Positions 56,914-64,000 of a stretch of DNA of 64,000 nt are shown piece after piece. Within the stretch, counting starts at the first letter, position 1; every line of letters begins with the position of its first letter. The position numbers and the translations under genes were made by a program. Under the pieces are notes generated by a model. It saw nothing but the letters and a program-made list of their open reading frames with translations, did not search any database and was not told the DNA's origin. Source of the stretch: Albimonas pacifica (GTDB taxonomy: Bacteria; Pseudomonadota; Alphaproteobacteria; Rhodobacterales; Rhodobacteraceae); the NCBI RefSeq assembly GCF_900113695.1, contig NZ_FOQH01000007.1, positions 124,001-188,000 of the forward strand, in the 5' to 3' direction.

Positions 56914-58239
56914 TCACCCGTCGACCTCGACCTCCGGCATCGCCTCCAGCTCCTCCTTGGTGCTGGCCACGTAGACGCGCAGGTCGTCCGGGTCGTCGTC
57001 CGACTGCATCACCTTCAGGTCGGACATCCGCACCGCCACGCGATGCTCGCCCAGGCCCAGGAAGCCGCCCACGTCGATGATCGCCTCGTCCACCGCGCCG
57101 TCGGCGCTGAGCACCAGGTCGACGACCTCGCCGATGTCCTCGTTGCCCATGTCGTAGACCGTGGCGCCCTCGACCGTCTCGGCGGTCAGGCCGGCGGCCT
57201 CCACCTGGCGGTAGCCGGCGGCGTCCATCTTGGTCAGACGGTCGGCGTTGCCCGCGGGCGCGGCGGCGGTCTCCTCGGTCGCCTCGTCGGCGGCCTCGTC
57301 GGCGGTCTCCGCGGTCTCGGTCGCGGCCTCGTCGATCGCCTCGCCGGTGTTCTCCACCGCGGTCCCGACGCTGTCGGCGGCATTCTGCGCCATCTGGGCG
57401 GTCGCCGTGGCGGCCTCGTCGAGGGTCTCGCCGGCCGAGTCGAGCGCCTGCTCGGTTTCGGTCTCGGCCTCGTCCATCGCGGTCTCGGCCGAGTCGTCGG
57501 CGGCGGGCGGCGTGCCCATCGTGGCGCCGGCGGTGGTCGCGGTCGGGGCCGGGGTCATGCCGCTCTTCTGCATCTCGGCGTCGGCCTCAGGGTTCTTCTC
57601 GAACTCCGGCGCGTTCTCCAGCGCGGCGCGGTCCGACTTCAGCACCAGGAACGGCTCGTCGTCGCCTTCCTCGGTCTGCCAGGAGATCTCTTCCATGGTG
57701 ATCGCCACGGTCTTGGCGCCCATGCCCAGGAAGCCGCCGACGTCGACCAGCACGGCCTTCACGTCGCCGTCGCGGGTCATCACGACGTCCGAGACCTCGC
57801 CGATCGACTCCCACTCGGGGCCCTCGGCCATCTCCTCGGAGGCGTCCTCGTTCGCGTCGGCCACCTCCTCCTGGGCGTCGGCCTGGGCGTCGGCCATTTC
57901 CTCGGAGGCCTCCTGCTTGGCCTCGGCCTGCTCCTCGGCGCTCTCGTCCTGGGCGTCGGCCATCTCCTCGGCCGCGTCCTCCTGGCCCTCGGCCAGCTCG
58001 GCGTTGGCGTCGGCCTTGCCCTCGGCCATCTCGTCGGCGGCCTCGGTCTGCTTGACGTAGATCTCCTTGCCCAGGAAATCCGAGCCGAAGACGTCGGTCT
58101 TGTCGGCCTTGGCCATGTAGACGCCGCCGGACGCCTTCGCGCCGGCCTTCGCCTCGGGCGCCTTCTCCTGGGCCAGGACGGCGTAGCCGGGGGCGGTCAG
58201 GGCCAGGGCCAGGGCGGTGGTGGTGACGAGCCGCATCAT
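56914..58239 (-). CDS. Periplasmic protein with two PRC-barrel domains and acidic Ala/Glu-rich helices
   Basis: 441 residues. Signal peptide to about residue 23 (ALALTAPGYAVLAQ). PRC barrel 1 starts FLGKEIYVKQ (55-64), is interrupted by ~75 residues of EEMADAQ/DAQEEVADANED-type repeats (65-140), and resumes ESIGEVSDVVMTRDGDVKAV with VGGFLGMGAKTVAI. Residues ~215-330 are another low-complexity Ala/Thr/Glu helix. PRC barrel 2 (356-415) reads DMGNEDIGEVVDLVLSADG and VGGFLGLGEHRVAV. Very acidic overall. PRC barrels bind partners or RNA; in exported Alphaproteobacterial forms they are usually unassigned stress-related envelope proteins. GGAGGAG before ATGATG; either ATG possible. Confidence 0.85.
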   Translation of the reverse strand: MMRLVTTTALALALTAPGYAVLAQEKAPEAKAGAKASGGVYMAKADKTDVFGSDFLGKEIYVKQTEAADEMAEGKADANAELAEGQEDAAEEMADAQDESAEEQAEAKQEASEEMADAQADAQEEVADANEDASEEMAEGPEWESIGEVSDVVMTRDGDVKAVLVDVGGFLGMGAKTVAITMEEISWQTEEGDDEPFLVLKSDRAALENAPEFEKNPEADAEMQKSGMTPAPTATTAGATMGTPPAADDSAETAMDEAETETEQALDSAGETLDEAATATAQMAQNAADSVGTAVENTGEAIDEAATETAETADEAADEATEETAAAPAGNADRLTKMDAAGYRQVEAAGLTAETVEGATVYDMGNEDIGEVVDLVLSADGAVDEAIIDVGGFLGLGEHRVAVRMSDLKVMQSDDDPDDLRVYVASTKEELEAMPEVEVDG

Positions 58240-58622
58240 ATCGCTCTCCTCCGTGTTCCAACCGACGGCCTTGCCGGTCCGCGCCCGGTGATTGGGCGGC
58301 GAGGCGACCGTCGTCGTGTCGTGAGGGTGAGGTTGGAGCGTCCCGGCGCGTCGTCCACGGAGTCCCTGAAATGACTCCCCTTTCGCCCCAACTGTGGCGA
58401 AGCGCGGGCGGGGGCGCCGGAAGGCGATTCCATCAGCCGGAGCACGGGGTTCCGCTGCGGCGCGCAGAGTGAAATCGGTTCGGGCCTGCCACGATCGTTT
58501 CGCTGCACGGAAGCGGGGCCGCGGTTTTGGAACCCGGCAACCCGCTGTTTTCCAAACACATATTCGGTTTCTTGGCGCAACGCTGAGGCGCGGGACGCCC
58601 CGCCGCGCCGCCGCCCCCGCGC
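58240..58622. other. 383-bp upstream region of the PRC-barrel gene
   Basis: Less G+C-rich than its surroundings, especially 58440-58600, consistent with a promoter and long leader for the minus-strand PRC-barrel gene. I could not place a convincing EcfG-type GGAAC/GTT pair or a sigma-70 promoter. No gene supported. Confidence 0.5.
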
Positions 58623-60248
58623 TCAGATCCGGGCGGCGAGGGCGGCGGCGTCGGTTCCCTCGGGCAGGGTCCCCGCCGTGCGCCCCCAGTCCCCCGCGAG
58701 ACGGGTGGCGAGGAAGGGCTCGGCCGCCGGATCGCCCCTGCGCATCAGCTCCGAGGCCTGGATCAGCAGCGCCAGCCGCTCGACCAGCCGGCGGGCCTGC
58801 GCCTCGGACGGACGCTCGAGGCCCGCAGCCGCCTCGGCCAGGGCGGCGTCGTAGCGGGCGTCCTCGCCGCGGCGGGCCGTCAGCTCGGCCTTCAGCGCCT
58901 CGGCCGCATCGGGCGCGCGGCCCAGCGTGCGCAGGACGTCGAGGCAGATGACGTTGCCCGACCCCTCCCAGATCGAGTTCAGGGGCGCCTCGCGGTAGAG
59001 CATCGCCAGCGGCGCCTCCTCGACGTAGCCGACGCCGCCCAGGCACTCCATCGCCTCGTAGACCACGCCGACGCAGCGCTTGTTGGTCCAGTACTTGGCG
59101 ATGGCGACGGCGAGGCGGGCGAAGGCGCGGTCCTGCGCCGAGGTCCCGTCGAAGGCCCGCGCCACGCGCATCACCAGCGCGAGCGAGCCGATCCAGTCCA
59201 GGGCCAGGTCCCCCAGCACCGCCTCCATCAGCGGCTGGTCGGCCAGCCGGCGCTGGAAGGCGGAGCGGTTGCGCGTCCACCAGGCGGCCTCGTCCAGCGC
59301 GCGGCGCATGAAGCCCACGGGGGCGGTGGCCGCATCCAGCCGGGTGTGGTGCACCATCTCGATGATCGCGTTCACGCCGCGGCCGGGCTCGCCCACCATC
59401 TGCGCCCAGGCGCCGTGGTATTCGATCTCGGACGAGGCGTTGGCGTGGTTGCCCAGCTTGTCCTTCAGGCGCTGGAGCTGGATGGGGTTGCGCTCCCCGT
59501 CCGGGGTCCAGCGGGGGACGAGGAAGCAGGTCAGCCCGTCCTCGAGATAGGCCAGCGTCAGGAAGGCGTCGGACATGGGGGCCGAGCAGAACCACTTGTG
59601 GCCGCGCAGGCGGAAGGCCTCGCCATCGGGCTCGGCCCGCGTGGTGTTGGCCCGCACGTCCGAGCCGCCCTGCTTCTCGGTCATCGCCATGCCGATGGTG
59701 ACGGCGGGTTTCTCGAGGCCGGGGCGGGAGGCGCCGTCGTAGGCCGCGACCCGGGCCTTGGCCCCCCAGCTCGCCGCCAGCGCGGGCGAGCCCGCCTCCA
59801 GCGCCGGGACCGCCGCGTAGGTCATGGTCAGGGGACAGCAGACGCCGGGCTCCACCTGGCTCAGCAGGTAGACCATGGCGGCGTGGGCGGCGTGGCCGCC
59901 GGGCGCGGCGTCCGGGCCCCAGGGCCGGGCGAAATAGCCGGCCTGCGCGCCCCGGGCCATCATCGCGTGGTAGCCGGGGTGGAAGCGCACTTCGTCCAGG
60001 CGCCGGCCGCCGCGGTCGAAGATCACCAGTTCCGGCTTCGAGCGCTGGGCGCGCTCGGCGTCCTCCAGCGCCTCGGGGGCGCCGATCTGCGCCGCGAATG
60101 CGGCGAGCCGGCCGGCGTCCTGCGGCGCGGCCTCGGCCACCGCGGCGCGGAGCGGGCCGTCCCCCGCCCACAGCTCCAGTCGCTCCCGCGGGAGGGGCTG
60201 GTTGAACACCTCGTGGGTGGCGAGACGGGTGCGCGGGGCGATGCTCAT
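58623..60248 (-). CDS. AidB-like acyl-CoA dehydrogenase
   Basis: 541 residues, the long AidB-type flavoprotein. Signature segments: FNQPLPRERLELWAGDGPLR at the N-terminus, MAMTEKQGGSDVRANTT (FAD-binding and AidB hallmark), GHKWFCSAPMSDAFLTLA, RLKDKLGNHANASSEIEYHG, and MECLGGVGYVEEAPLAMLYR followed by APLNSIWEGSGNVICLD. AidB proteins have isovaleryl-CoA dehydrogenase activity and bind DNA in the E. coli adaptive response; no ada/alk gene is nearby. Strong GAGGAGGAT before the ATG. Divergent from a GST / acyl-CoA synthetase pair. Confidence 0.92.
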   Translation of the reverse strand: MSIAPRTRLATHEVFNQPLPRERLELWAGDGPLRAAVAEAAPQDAGRLAAFAAQIGAPEALEDAERAQRSKPELVIFDRGGRRLDEVRFHPGYHAMMARGAQAGYFARPWGPDAAPGGHAAHAAMVYLLSQVEPGVCCPLTMTYAAVPALEAGSPALAASWGAKARVAAYDGASRPGLEKPAVTIGMAMTEKQGGSDVRANTTRAEPDGEAFRLRGHKWFCSAPMSDAFLTLAYLEDGLTCFLVPRWTPDGERNPIQLQRLKDKLGNHANASSEIEYHGAWAQMVGEPGRGVNAIIEMVHHTRLDAATAPVGFMRRALDEAAWWTRNRSAFQRRLADQPLMEAVLGDLALDWIGSLALVMRVARAFDGTSAQDRAFARLAVAIAKYWTNKRCVGVVYEAMECLGGVGYVEEAPLAMLYREAPLNSIWEGSGNVICLDVLRTLGRAPDAAEALKAELTARRGEDARYDAALAEAAAGLERPSEAQARRLVERLALLIQASELMRRGDPAAEPFLATRLAGDWGRTAGTLPEGTDAAALAARI

Positions 60249-60402
60249 GGGATCCTCCTCCCGGTCTGCGTCCGGTTTCCGTGCAGGGAAGCATGGCCGC
60301 CCCGCGGGCGCGAGTCCCGCCGCCGCGTCAGGCCCATCCATCCGGCCCTTGCAGCGGCCGTTGCGCGGGGCAAGGGTGCGGCGATCGACAAGGGAGGCTT
60401 CG

Positions 60403-61023
60403 ATGTCGCTGATTCTCTACGGGCGGATGCTCTCGCCCTTCGTGCGCCGGGTGGCGATCTGGTGCCGGCTCCAGAACCGCGCCTACGAGAGCCGCCCCCT
60501 GATGGTGAACGGGCCCGACTTCGAGGAGCTCAAGAAGATCAACCCGCTGGGCCGCGTCCCGGTGCTGATCGCCGAGGACGGCGAGATGATGATCGAGACG
60601 GGCGCGATCACCGACTGGCTCGACGACACCGCGCCCGAGGCGCTGCGCCTGGTCCCCGCCACCGGCCCCGCCCGGCGCGAGGTGCTGCAGGGCGTGGCCT
60701 ACGCCAACTCCGCCGTCGAGAAGGGCGTCAGCCTCGTCTACGACAAGAACCGCCGCCCCGCCGAGCTGCACTGGGCCGAGTGGATCGCGCGGCTGGAGGG
60801 GCAGATCTCCGCCGCGCTGGCGGTTCTGGAAGCGAAGGCCCCGGCCGAGGGCTGGCTGGGCGGGAACCGTCCCAACGCCGCCGACGTCGCCTTCGTCATC
60901 GCCCATGACTTCATCCTGGCCGTGCACCCTCACCTGATCGAGGGCAAGTTCCCCCGGCTCGCGGCGATGGCGGCCATGGCGGCGGACGTGGAGGCCTTCA
61001 AGGCCACCGCGCCGGCGGCCTGA
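60403..61023 (+). CDS. Glutathione S-transferase family protein
   Basis: 206 residues. The N-terminal thioredoxin-like domain is ILYGRMLSPFVRRVAIWCRL (Ser at the usual catalytic position; Cys is absent from the first turn), then INPLGRVPVLIAEDG with the cis-proline and ETGAITDWLDD for glutathione gamma-Glu binding. The C-terminal helical domain has NAADVAFVIAHDFIL, an N-capping-box-like motif. AGGGAGG site. 10 bp before the acyl-CoA synthetase gene, so probably cotranscribed. Confidence 0.9.
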   Translation: MSLILYGRMLSPFVRRVAIWCRLQNRAYESRPLMVNGPDFEELKKINPLGRVPVLIAEDGEMMIETGAITDWLDDTAPEALRLVPATGPARREVLQGVAYANSAVEKGVSLVYDKNRRPAELHWAEWIARLEGQISAALAVLEAKAPAEGWLGGNRPNAADVAFVIAHDFILAVHPHLIEGKFPRLAAMAAMAADVEAFKATAPAA

Positions 61024-61033
61024 GGACCGCGCG

Positions 61034-62719
61034 GTGACAGGCCTGCCCGAGCCCGGCGTGGGCCTCGTCGCCCGCGGCGCCGACTGGCGCGCGATCCGCG
61101 AGGCCTTCCGCTGGCCGGACGAGGCCGTGCGGCCGCAGGCCCGCTTCAACATCCACGCCGCCACCGTAGGCAAGTGGGCGAAGGCCGCGCCCGACCGCGT
61201 CGGCCTTCGCATCCTGCGCGACGACGGCGACTGGCGGGAGTGGACCTACGCCGAGCTCGACCGCGCCTCGGCCCGACTCGCCAACGCCTTCACGGCCCGG
61301 GGGCTGAAGCGCGGCGACCGCTGCGGCCTGCTGCTGCCCCAGACGCAGGAGGCGATGCTGACGCATCTCGCCTGCTACCGGATCGGGGCGGTGGTGGTGC
61401 CGCTGTTCACGCTGTTCGGCGAGGACGGGCTGCGCTTCCGCCTCGCCGATTCCGGCGCCGTCCACGTGGTGACCGACGCGGCCAACCTGCCCAAGATCCT
61501 CGCCATCCGCGACGACCTCGGCGACCTGCAGACCATCTGGTCCGTCGACCGCCCCGCCCATGGCGCCTGGGGCTTCTGGCAGGAGCTCGCCAAGGGCCGC
61601 GACAGCTTCGCCGACGCCGACACCACCACTGAGGATCCGGCCTTTCTCAGCTACACCTCCGGCACCACCGGCCCGCCCAAGGGGGCGCTGCACGCGCATC
61701 GGGTGCTGCTGGGCCACCTGCCGGGGTTCGAGACGCATCACGACTTCCTCCCCCAGGCCGGCGACGCCTTCTGGACGCCCGCCGACTGGGCCTGGATGGG
61801 GGGCCTGTGCGACGCGATGCTGCCCTCGCTCTTCCACGGCATCCCGGTGCTGGCCCACCGGATGCCGAAATTCGACCCCGAGCGGGCCTTCGACCTGCTC
61901 GCCCGTCACCGCGTCCGCAACGCCTTCTTCCCGCCGACCGCCCTGAAGCTGATGCGCCAGGTCGACCGGCCGCGGGAGCGCTGGGATTTCTCGCTCCGCT
62001 CCGTCGGCTCCGGCGGCGAGGCCCTGGGCGAGAACCTGCTGGAGTGGGGCCGCGAGAACCTGGGCCTGACCATCAACGAGTTCTACGGCCAGACCGAGTG
62101 CAACCTGGTGCTCGGCAACTGCGCCTCGGTCTTCGCCCCCCGCCCCGGCTCCACCGGCCAGGCGACGCCGGGCTTCGACGTGGCGGTGATCGACGCGCAG
62201 GGCGCGGTCCTGCCCGACGGCGAGGTCGGCGAGATCGCGGTGCGCGCGCCCAACCCGGTGATGTTCCTCGGCTACTGGAACCGCCCCGAGAAGACCGCCG
62301 AGAAATTCGTGACCGGCCCGGACGGGACCCGCTGGCTGCGCACCGGCGACGAGGGGCGCCGCGAGCCCGACGGCTTCTTCTTCTTCGCCTCGCGCACCGA
62401 CGACGTGATCACCTCCTCCGGCTACCGCATCGGCCCCTCGGAGATCGAGGACTGCCTGACCGGCCACCCGCAGGTCGCCATGGCCGCCGTCATCGGCCTG
62501 CCCGACCCGGTGCGCACCGAGGCCGTCACCGCCTATGTGGTCCTCAAACCGGGCGAGAGCGCGGGCCCCGACCTGCTCGCCGACCTGACCCTGCGGGTGC
62601 GCGAGCGCATCAGCCCCCATGTCGCCCCCCGCGCGGTGCACGTGGTCGCAGACCTGCCGATGACCGCCACCGGCAAAATCATGCGCCGGGAAGTGAAACG
62701 GAAGGCGCTGGAGGGCTGA
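61034..62719 (+). CDS. AMP-forming acyl-CoA synthetase
   Basis: 561 residues from GTG. Adenylate-forming motifs: SYTSGTTGPPKGALHAHRVL (A3), INEFYGQTECNLVLGNCASV (A5), GDEGRREPDGFFFFASRTDD (A7/A8) and the C-terminal catalytic lysine in MTATGKIMRREVKRKAL. The FTLFGEDGLRFRLADS wording resembles medium-chain or acetyl-CoA synthetase-like enzymes rather than long-chain FadD. Activates a carboxylic acid for degradation or biosynthesis. With the acyl-CoA dehydrogenase across the divergent promoter this suggests branched or medium-chain acid catabolism. Confidence 0.9.
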   Translation: MTGLPEPGVGLVARGADWRAIREAFRWPDEAVRPQARFNIHAATVGKWAKAAPDRVGLRILRDDGDWREWTYAELDRASARLANAFTARGLKRGDRCGLLLPQTQEAMLTHLACYRIGAVVVPLFTLFGEDGLRFRLADSGAVHVVTDAANLPKILAIRDDLGDLQTIWSVDRPAHGAWGFWQELAKGRDSFADADTTTEDPAFLSYTSGTTGPPKGALHAHRVLLGHLPGFETHHDFLPQAGDAFWTPADWAWMGGLCDAMLPSLFHGIPVLAHRMPKFDPERAFDLLARHRVRNAFFPPTALKLMRQVDRPRERWDFSLRSVGSGGEALGENLLEWGRENLGLTINEFYGQTECNLVLGNCASVFAPRPGSTGQATPGFDVAVIDAQGAVLPDGEVGEIAVRAPNPVMFLGYWNRPEKTAEKFVTGPDGTRWLRTGDEGRREPDGFFFFASRTDDVITSSGYRIGPSEIEDCLTGHPQVAMAAVIGLPDPVRTEAVTAYVVLKPGESAGPDLLADLTLRVRERISPHVAPRAVHVVADLPMTATGKIMRREVKRKALEG

Positions 62720-62742
62720 ACCTCCGGCGCCGGGAGACCGCC

Positions 62743-63327
62743 ATGACCCAGGATCCCCGGATCGAGGCCTTCTTCGCCGCCGACGGCCCCTGGCGGGCCG
62801 AGCTGCTGGCCCTCCGCCCTCTGCTGCTGGCCGAGCCGGTGGAGGAGGTGCTGAAATGGGGCGGCCCCGCCTATGCGGCCCATGGCGCGAACCTCGCGAT
62901 CCTGGGCCGCCTGAAGGAGGCCGCCACCCTCTCCTTCCTCAAGGGCGTGCTGCTGAGCGACCCCGAGGGCCTGCTGGAGGCGCCGGGAGAGGCCAGCCGC
63001 TCCGCCCGCGTGATCAAGCTGCGCTCGGTCGCGGAGATCGAGGCGAAGGCCACGGCGATCACCGCCCTGATCCGCGAGGCCGTCGAGGCGGAGCGTCAGG
63101 GCCGCAAGGTCGACCTGCCCCCCGACGACTTCGACCTGCCCGAGGAGCTCTCCGCGCGCCTGGCCGCCGACCCCGGGCTCGCCTCGGCCTGGCAGGCGCT
63201 GACCCCCGGCCGACGCCGCGGCTGGGCGCTGCAGATCGGGCGGGCCAAGGCCTCGGCCACCCGCCTGCGCCGGCTGGAGGCCGCCGCCCCGCGCATCCTC
63301 GCCGGCAAGGGGATCCACGACCGCTGA
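62743..63327 (+). CDS. YdeI/DUF1801-family protein
   Basis: 194 residues. The N-terminal DUF1801-like half has LLLAEPVEEVLKWGGPAYAA and TLSFLKGVLLSDPEGLLEAP. The C-terminal half has DLPEELSARLAADPGLASAW followed by LTPGRRRGWALQIGRAKASA with RLRRLE, the YdeI/OmpD-associated pattern. Cytoplasmic, function not established, sometimes called bacteriocin-protection protein. 23 bp after the acyl-CoA synthetase gene. Confidence 0.85.
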   Translation: MTQDPRIEAFFAADGPWRAELLALRPLLLAEPVEEVLKWGGPAYAAHGANLAILGRLKEAATLSFLKGVLLSDPEGLLEAPGEASRSARVIKLRSVAEIEAKATAITALIREAVEAERQGRKVDLPPDDFDLPEELSARLAADPGLASAWQALTPGRRRGWALQIGRAKASATRLRRLEAAAPRILAGKGIHDR

Positions 63328-63428
63328 GCCCGGCCCCGCCGCGCCCAGCGGTTGCGGCCCTGCGCGCGGCCGTGCTTCTCTGGCCGCCCCGCGCCGCCCC
63401 GGCGCGCCCGGCACGGGAGGCCCGCGCG

Positions 63429-63866
63429 TTGCACGTCCCCAGGACCGCGATCCCCCTCGCCGCCCTGCTGCTGGCCCTCTCCCTGCCGGCCGCCGCGCAG
63501 GCCCCCGCGGCCTGGACGCAGGCGGCGGCGGGCGAGGACGCCCTGCGGGCCGGCGTCGCGCAGGAAGGCGCCGCGCTCGTCGTCCTCTGCCCCACGCAGG
63601 CGGGCGGCCCCGCCGGCCGGATCGAGGCGCGCACCCCCGCGGGCCCCGTCGACGGGCCAGCGCTGCTGGTCTTCGACGGGCGGGACTCGCTCTCCCTGCC
63701 CTTCGCAGCGGGGCGCTTCGCGGCCGGCTCGGCGCAGGCGCGGGGCCTCTTCGAACAGGCGCTGGTCTTCCTGCGCTCGGCGCGCGAGGTGGAGCTGCGC
63801 GCGGGCGGCGCCCGCCATCGCCTGCCGCTGGCGGGTTCCAGCCGCGCGCTCGCCAACTGCCGCTGA
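63429..63866 (+). CDS. Small secreted protein of unknown function
   Basis: 145 residues from a TTG start with GGGAGG 7-8 nt upstream. Signal peptide TAIPLAALLLALSLPAAAQA with cleavage near residue 21. The mature part has a cysteine pair (VVLCPTQ and final ANCR), GPALLVFDGRDSLSLPF and strands typical of small periplasmic beta proteins, resembling invasion-associated-locus-B-like or similar short proteins only superficially. No confident family. Confidence 0.65.
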   Translation: MHVPRTAIPLAALLLALSLPAAAQAPAAWTQAAAGEDALRAGVAQEGAALVVLCPTQAGGPAGRIEARTPAGPVDGPALLVFDGRDSLSLPFAAGRFAAGSAQARGLFEQALVFLRSAREVELRAGGARHRLPLAGSSRALANCR

Positions 63867-63874
63867 GAAACGCG

Positions 63875-63906
63875 GAACGCCCCGCCGGTCTGCCGGCGGG
63901 GCGTTC
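63875..63906. terminator. Bidirectional hairpin between convergent genes
   Basis: 14-bp perfect stem (63875-63888 with 63893-63906), TCTG loop, 8 bp past the plus-strand stop and 23 bp past the minus-strand gene ending at 63930. No T-run. Confidence 0.7.
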
Positions 63907-63929
63907 GCGGTCCGGACGGGCCGGAGCGA

Positions 63930-64000
63930 TCAGGCGGCGCGGGCGACCAGCATCTGGTCGACGCGCATCGCGGCGGCGTCCTCGTCGATGCGCTCGACGG
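63930..64000 (-). CDS. 3' end of a gene running off the right edge
   Basis: The last 23 codons of a minus-strand reading frame, ending AMRVDQMLVARAA and TGA. It is placed as expected for a gene convergent with the one before it, with the bidirectional hairpin between them. Too short to identify. Confidence 0.45.
   Translation of the reverse strand, partial: VERIDEDAAAMRVDQMLVARAA

Overview
This 64 kb window has very high G+C and is densely coded. It looks like the chromosome of an alphaproteobacterium, most likely in or near the Rhodobacterales. The support is a histone-deacetylase-like gene / xseB / ispA / dxs run, a PraR/PhrR-like HTH regulator, a groESL operon with a perfect CIRCE operator, accD-folC, and a rhizobial-type rkp capsule-lipid locus. 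No tRNA, rRNA, insertion sequence, prophage or CRISPR array was found. Genus cannot be assigned from the sequence alone.

Layout. 1-7.1 kb is the end of a surface-polysaccharide cluster: NAD-dependent epimerase (cut by the left edge), Gfo/Idh oxidoreductase, sulfotransferase, GT4 and GT2 glycosyltransferases, a WecG/TagA glycosyltransferase and an SGNH-type hydrolase. 7.3-11.7 kb holds a secreted PA14-like protein, a ParA/GNAT/GntR operon, a small secreted protein and a nucleotidyltransferase-like protein. 11.9-16.5 kb is the isoprenoid block (HDAC-like, xseB, ispA, NUDIX, dxs). 16.7-25.6 kb holds a DUF2332 protein, an unknown membrane-anchored protein, typA, an XRE regulator, an inositol-phosphatase-family gene, tlyA and an RNA m5U-type methyltransferase. 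25.7-33.8 kb is housekeeping metabolism (haloacid dehalogenase, leuB, DUF1203, purD, ilvE-like, accD, folC) with an unusual 161-bp palindrome after leuB.

34.1-48.3 kb is the most interesting part. A 2,492-residue reducing type I polyketide/fatty-acid synthase (KS-AT-DH-degenerate region-ER-KR-ACP, no thioesterase) is followed by an alpha-oxoamine synthase, a KpsC-type Kdo transferase, a YjbH/GfcD outer-membrane protein and a YjbF/GfcB lipoprotein. The first three resemble rkpA, rkpG and rkpJ of the Sinorhizobium rkp-1 region. My reading is that the synthase builds a fatty chain, the oxoamine synthase releases it by condensation with an amino acid, and the resulting amino-ketone lipid serves capsule or exopolysaccharide assembly. 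The YjbH/YjbF pair would act in export. The lipid product and its role are inferred.

48.8-53.8 kb holds groEL, groES and CIRCE with a divergent TraB/GumN protein, then a DUF3429 membrane protein and a HAD hydrolase. 53.9-55.3 kb holds three tandem paralogous tiny secreted proteins resembling YjbE/GfcA, which would complete a YjbE-F-H set with the pair at 45-48 kb. 56-64 kb holds a small lipoprotein, a periplasmic protein with two PRC-barrel domains (one split by an acidic insertion), an AidB-like acyl-CoA dehydrogenase, a GST, an acyl-CoA synthetase, a YdeI-type protein, a small secreted protein and the 3' end of one more gene.
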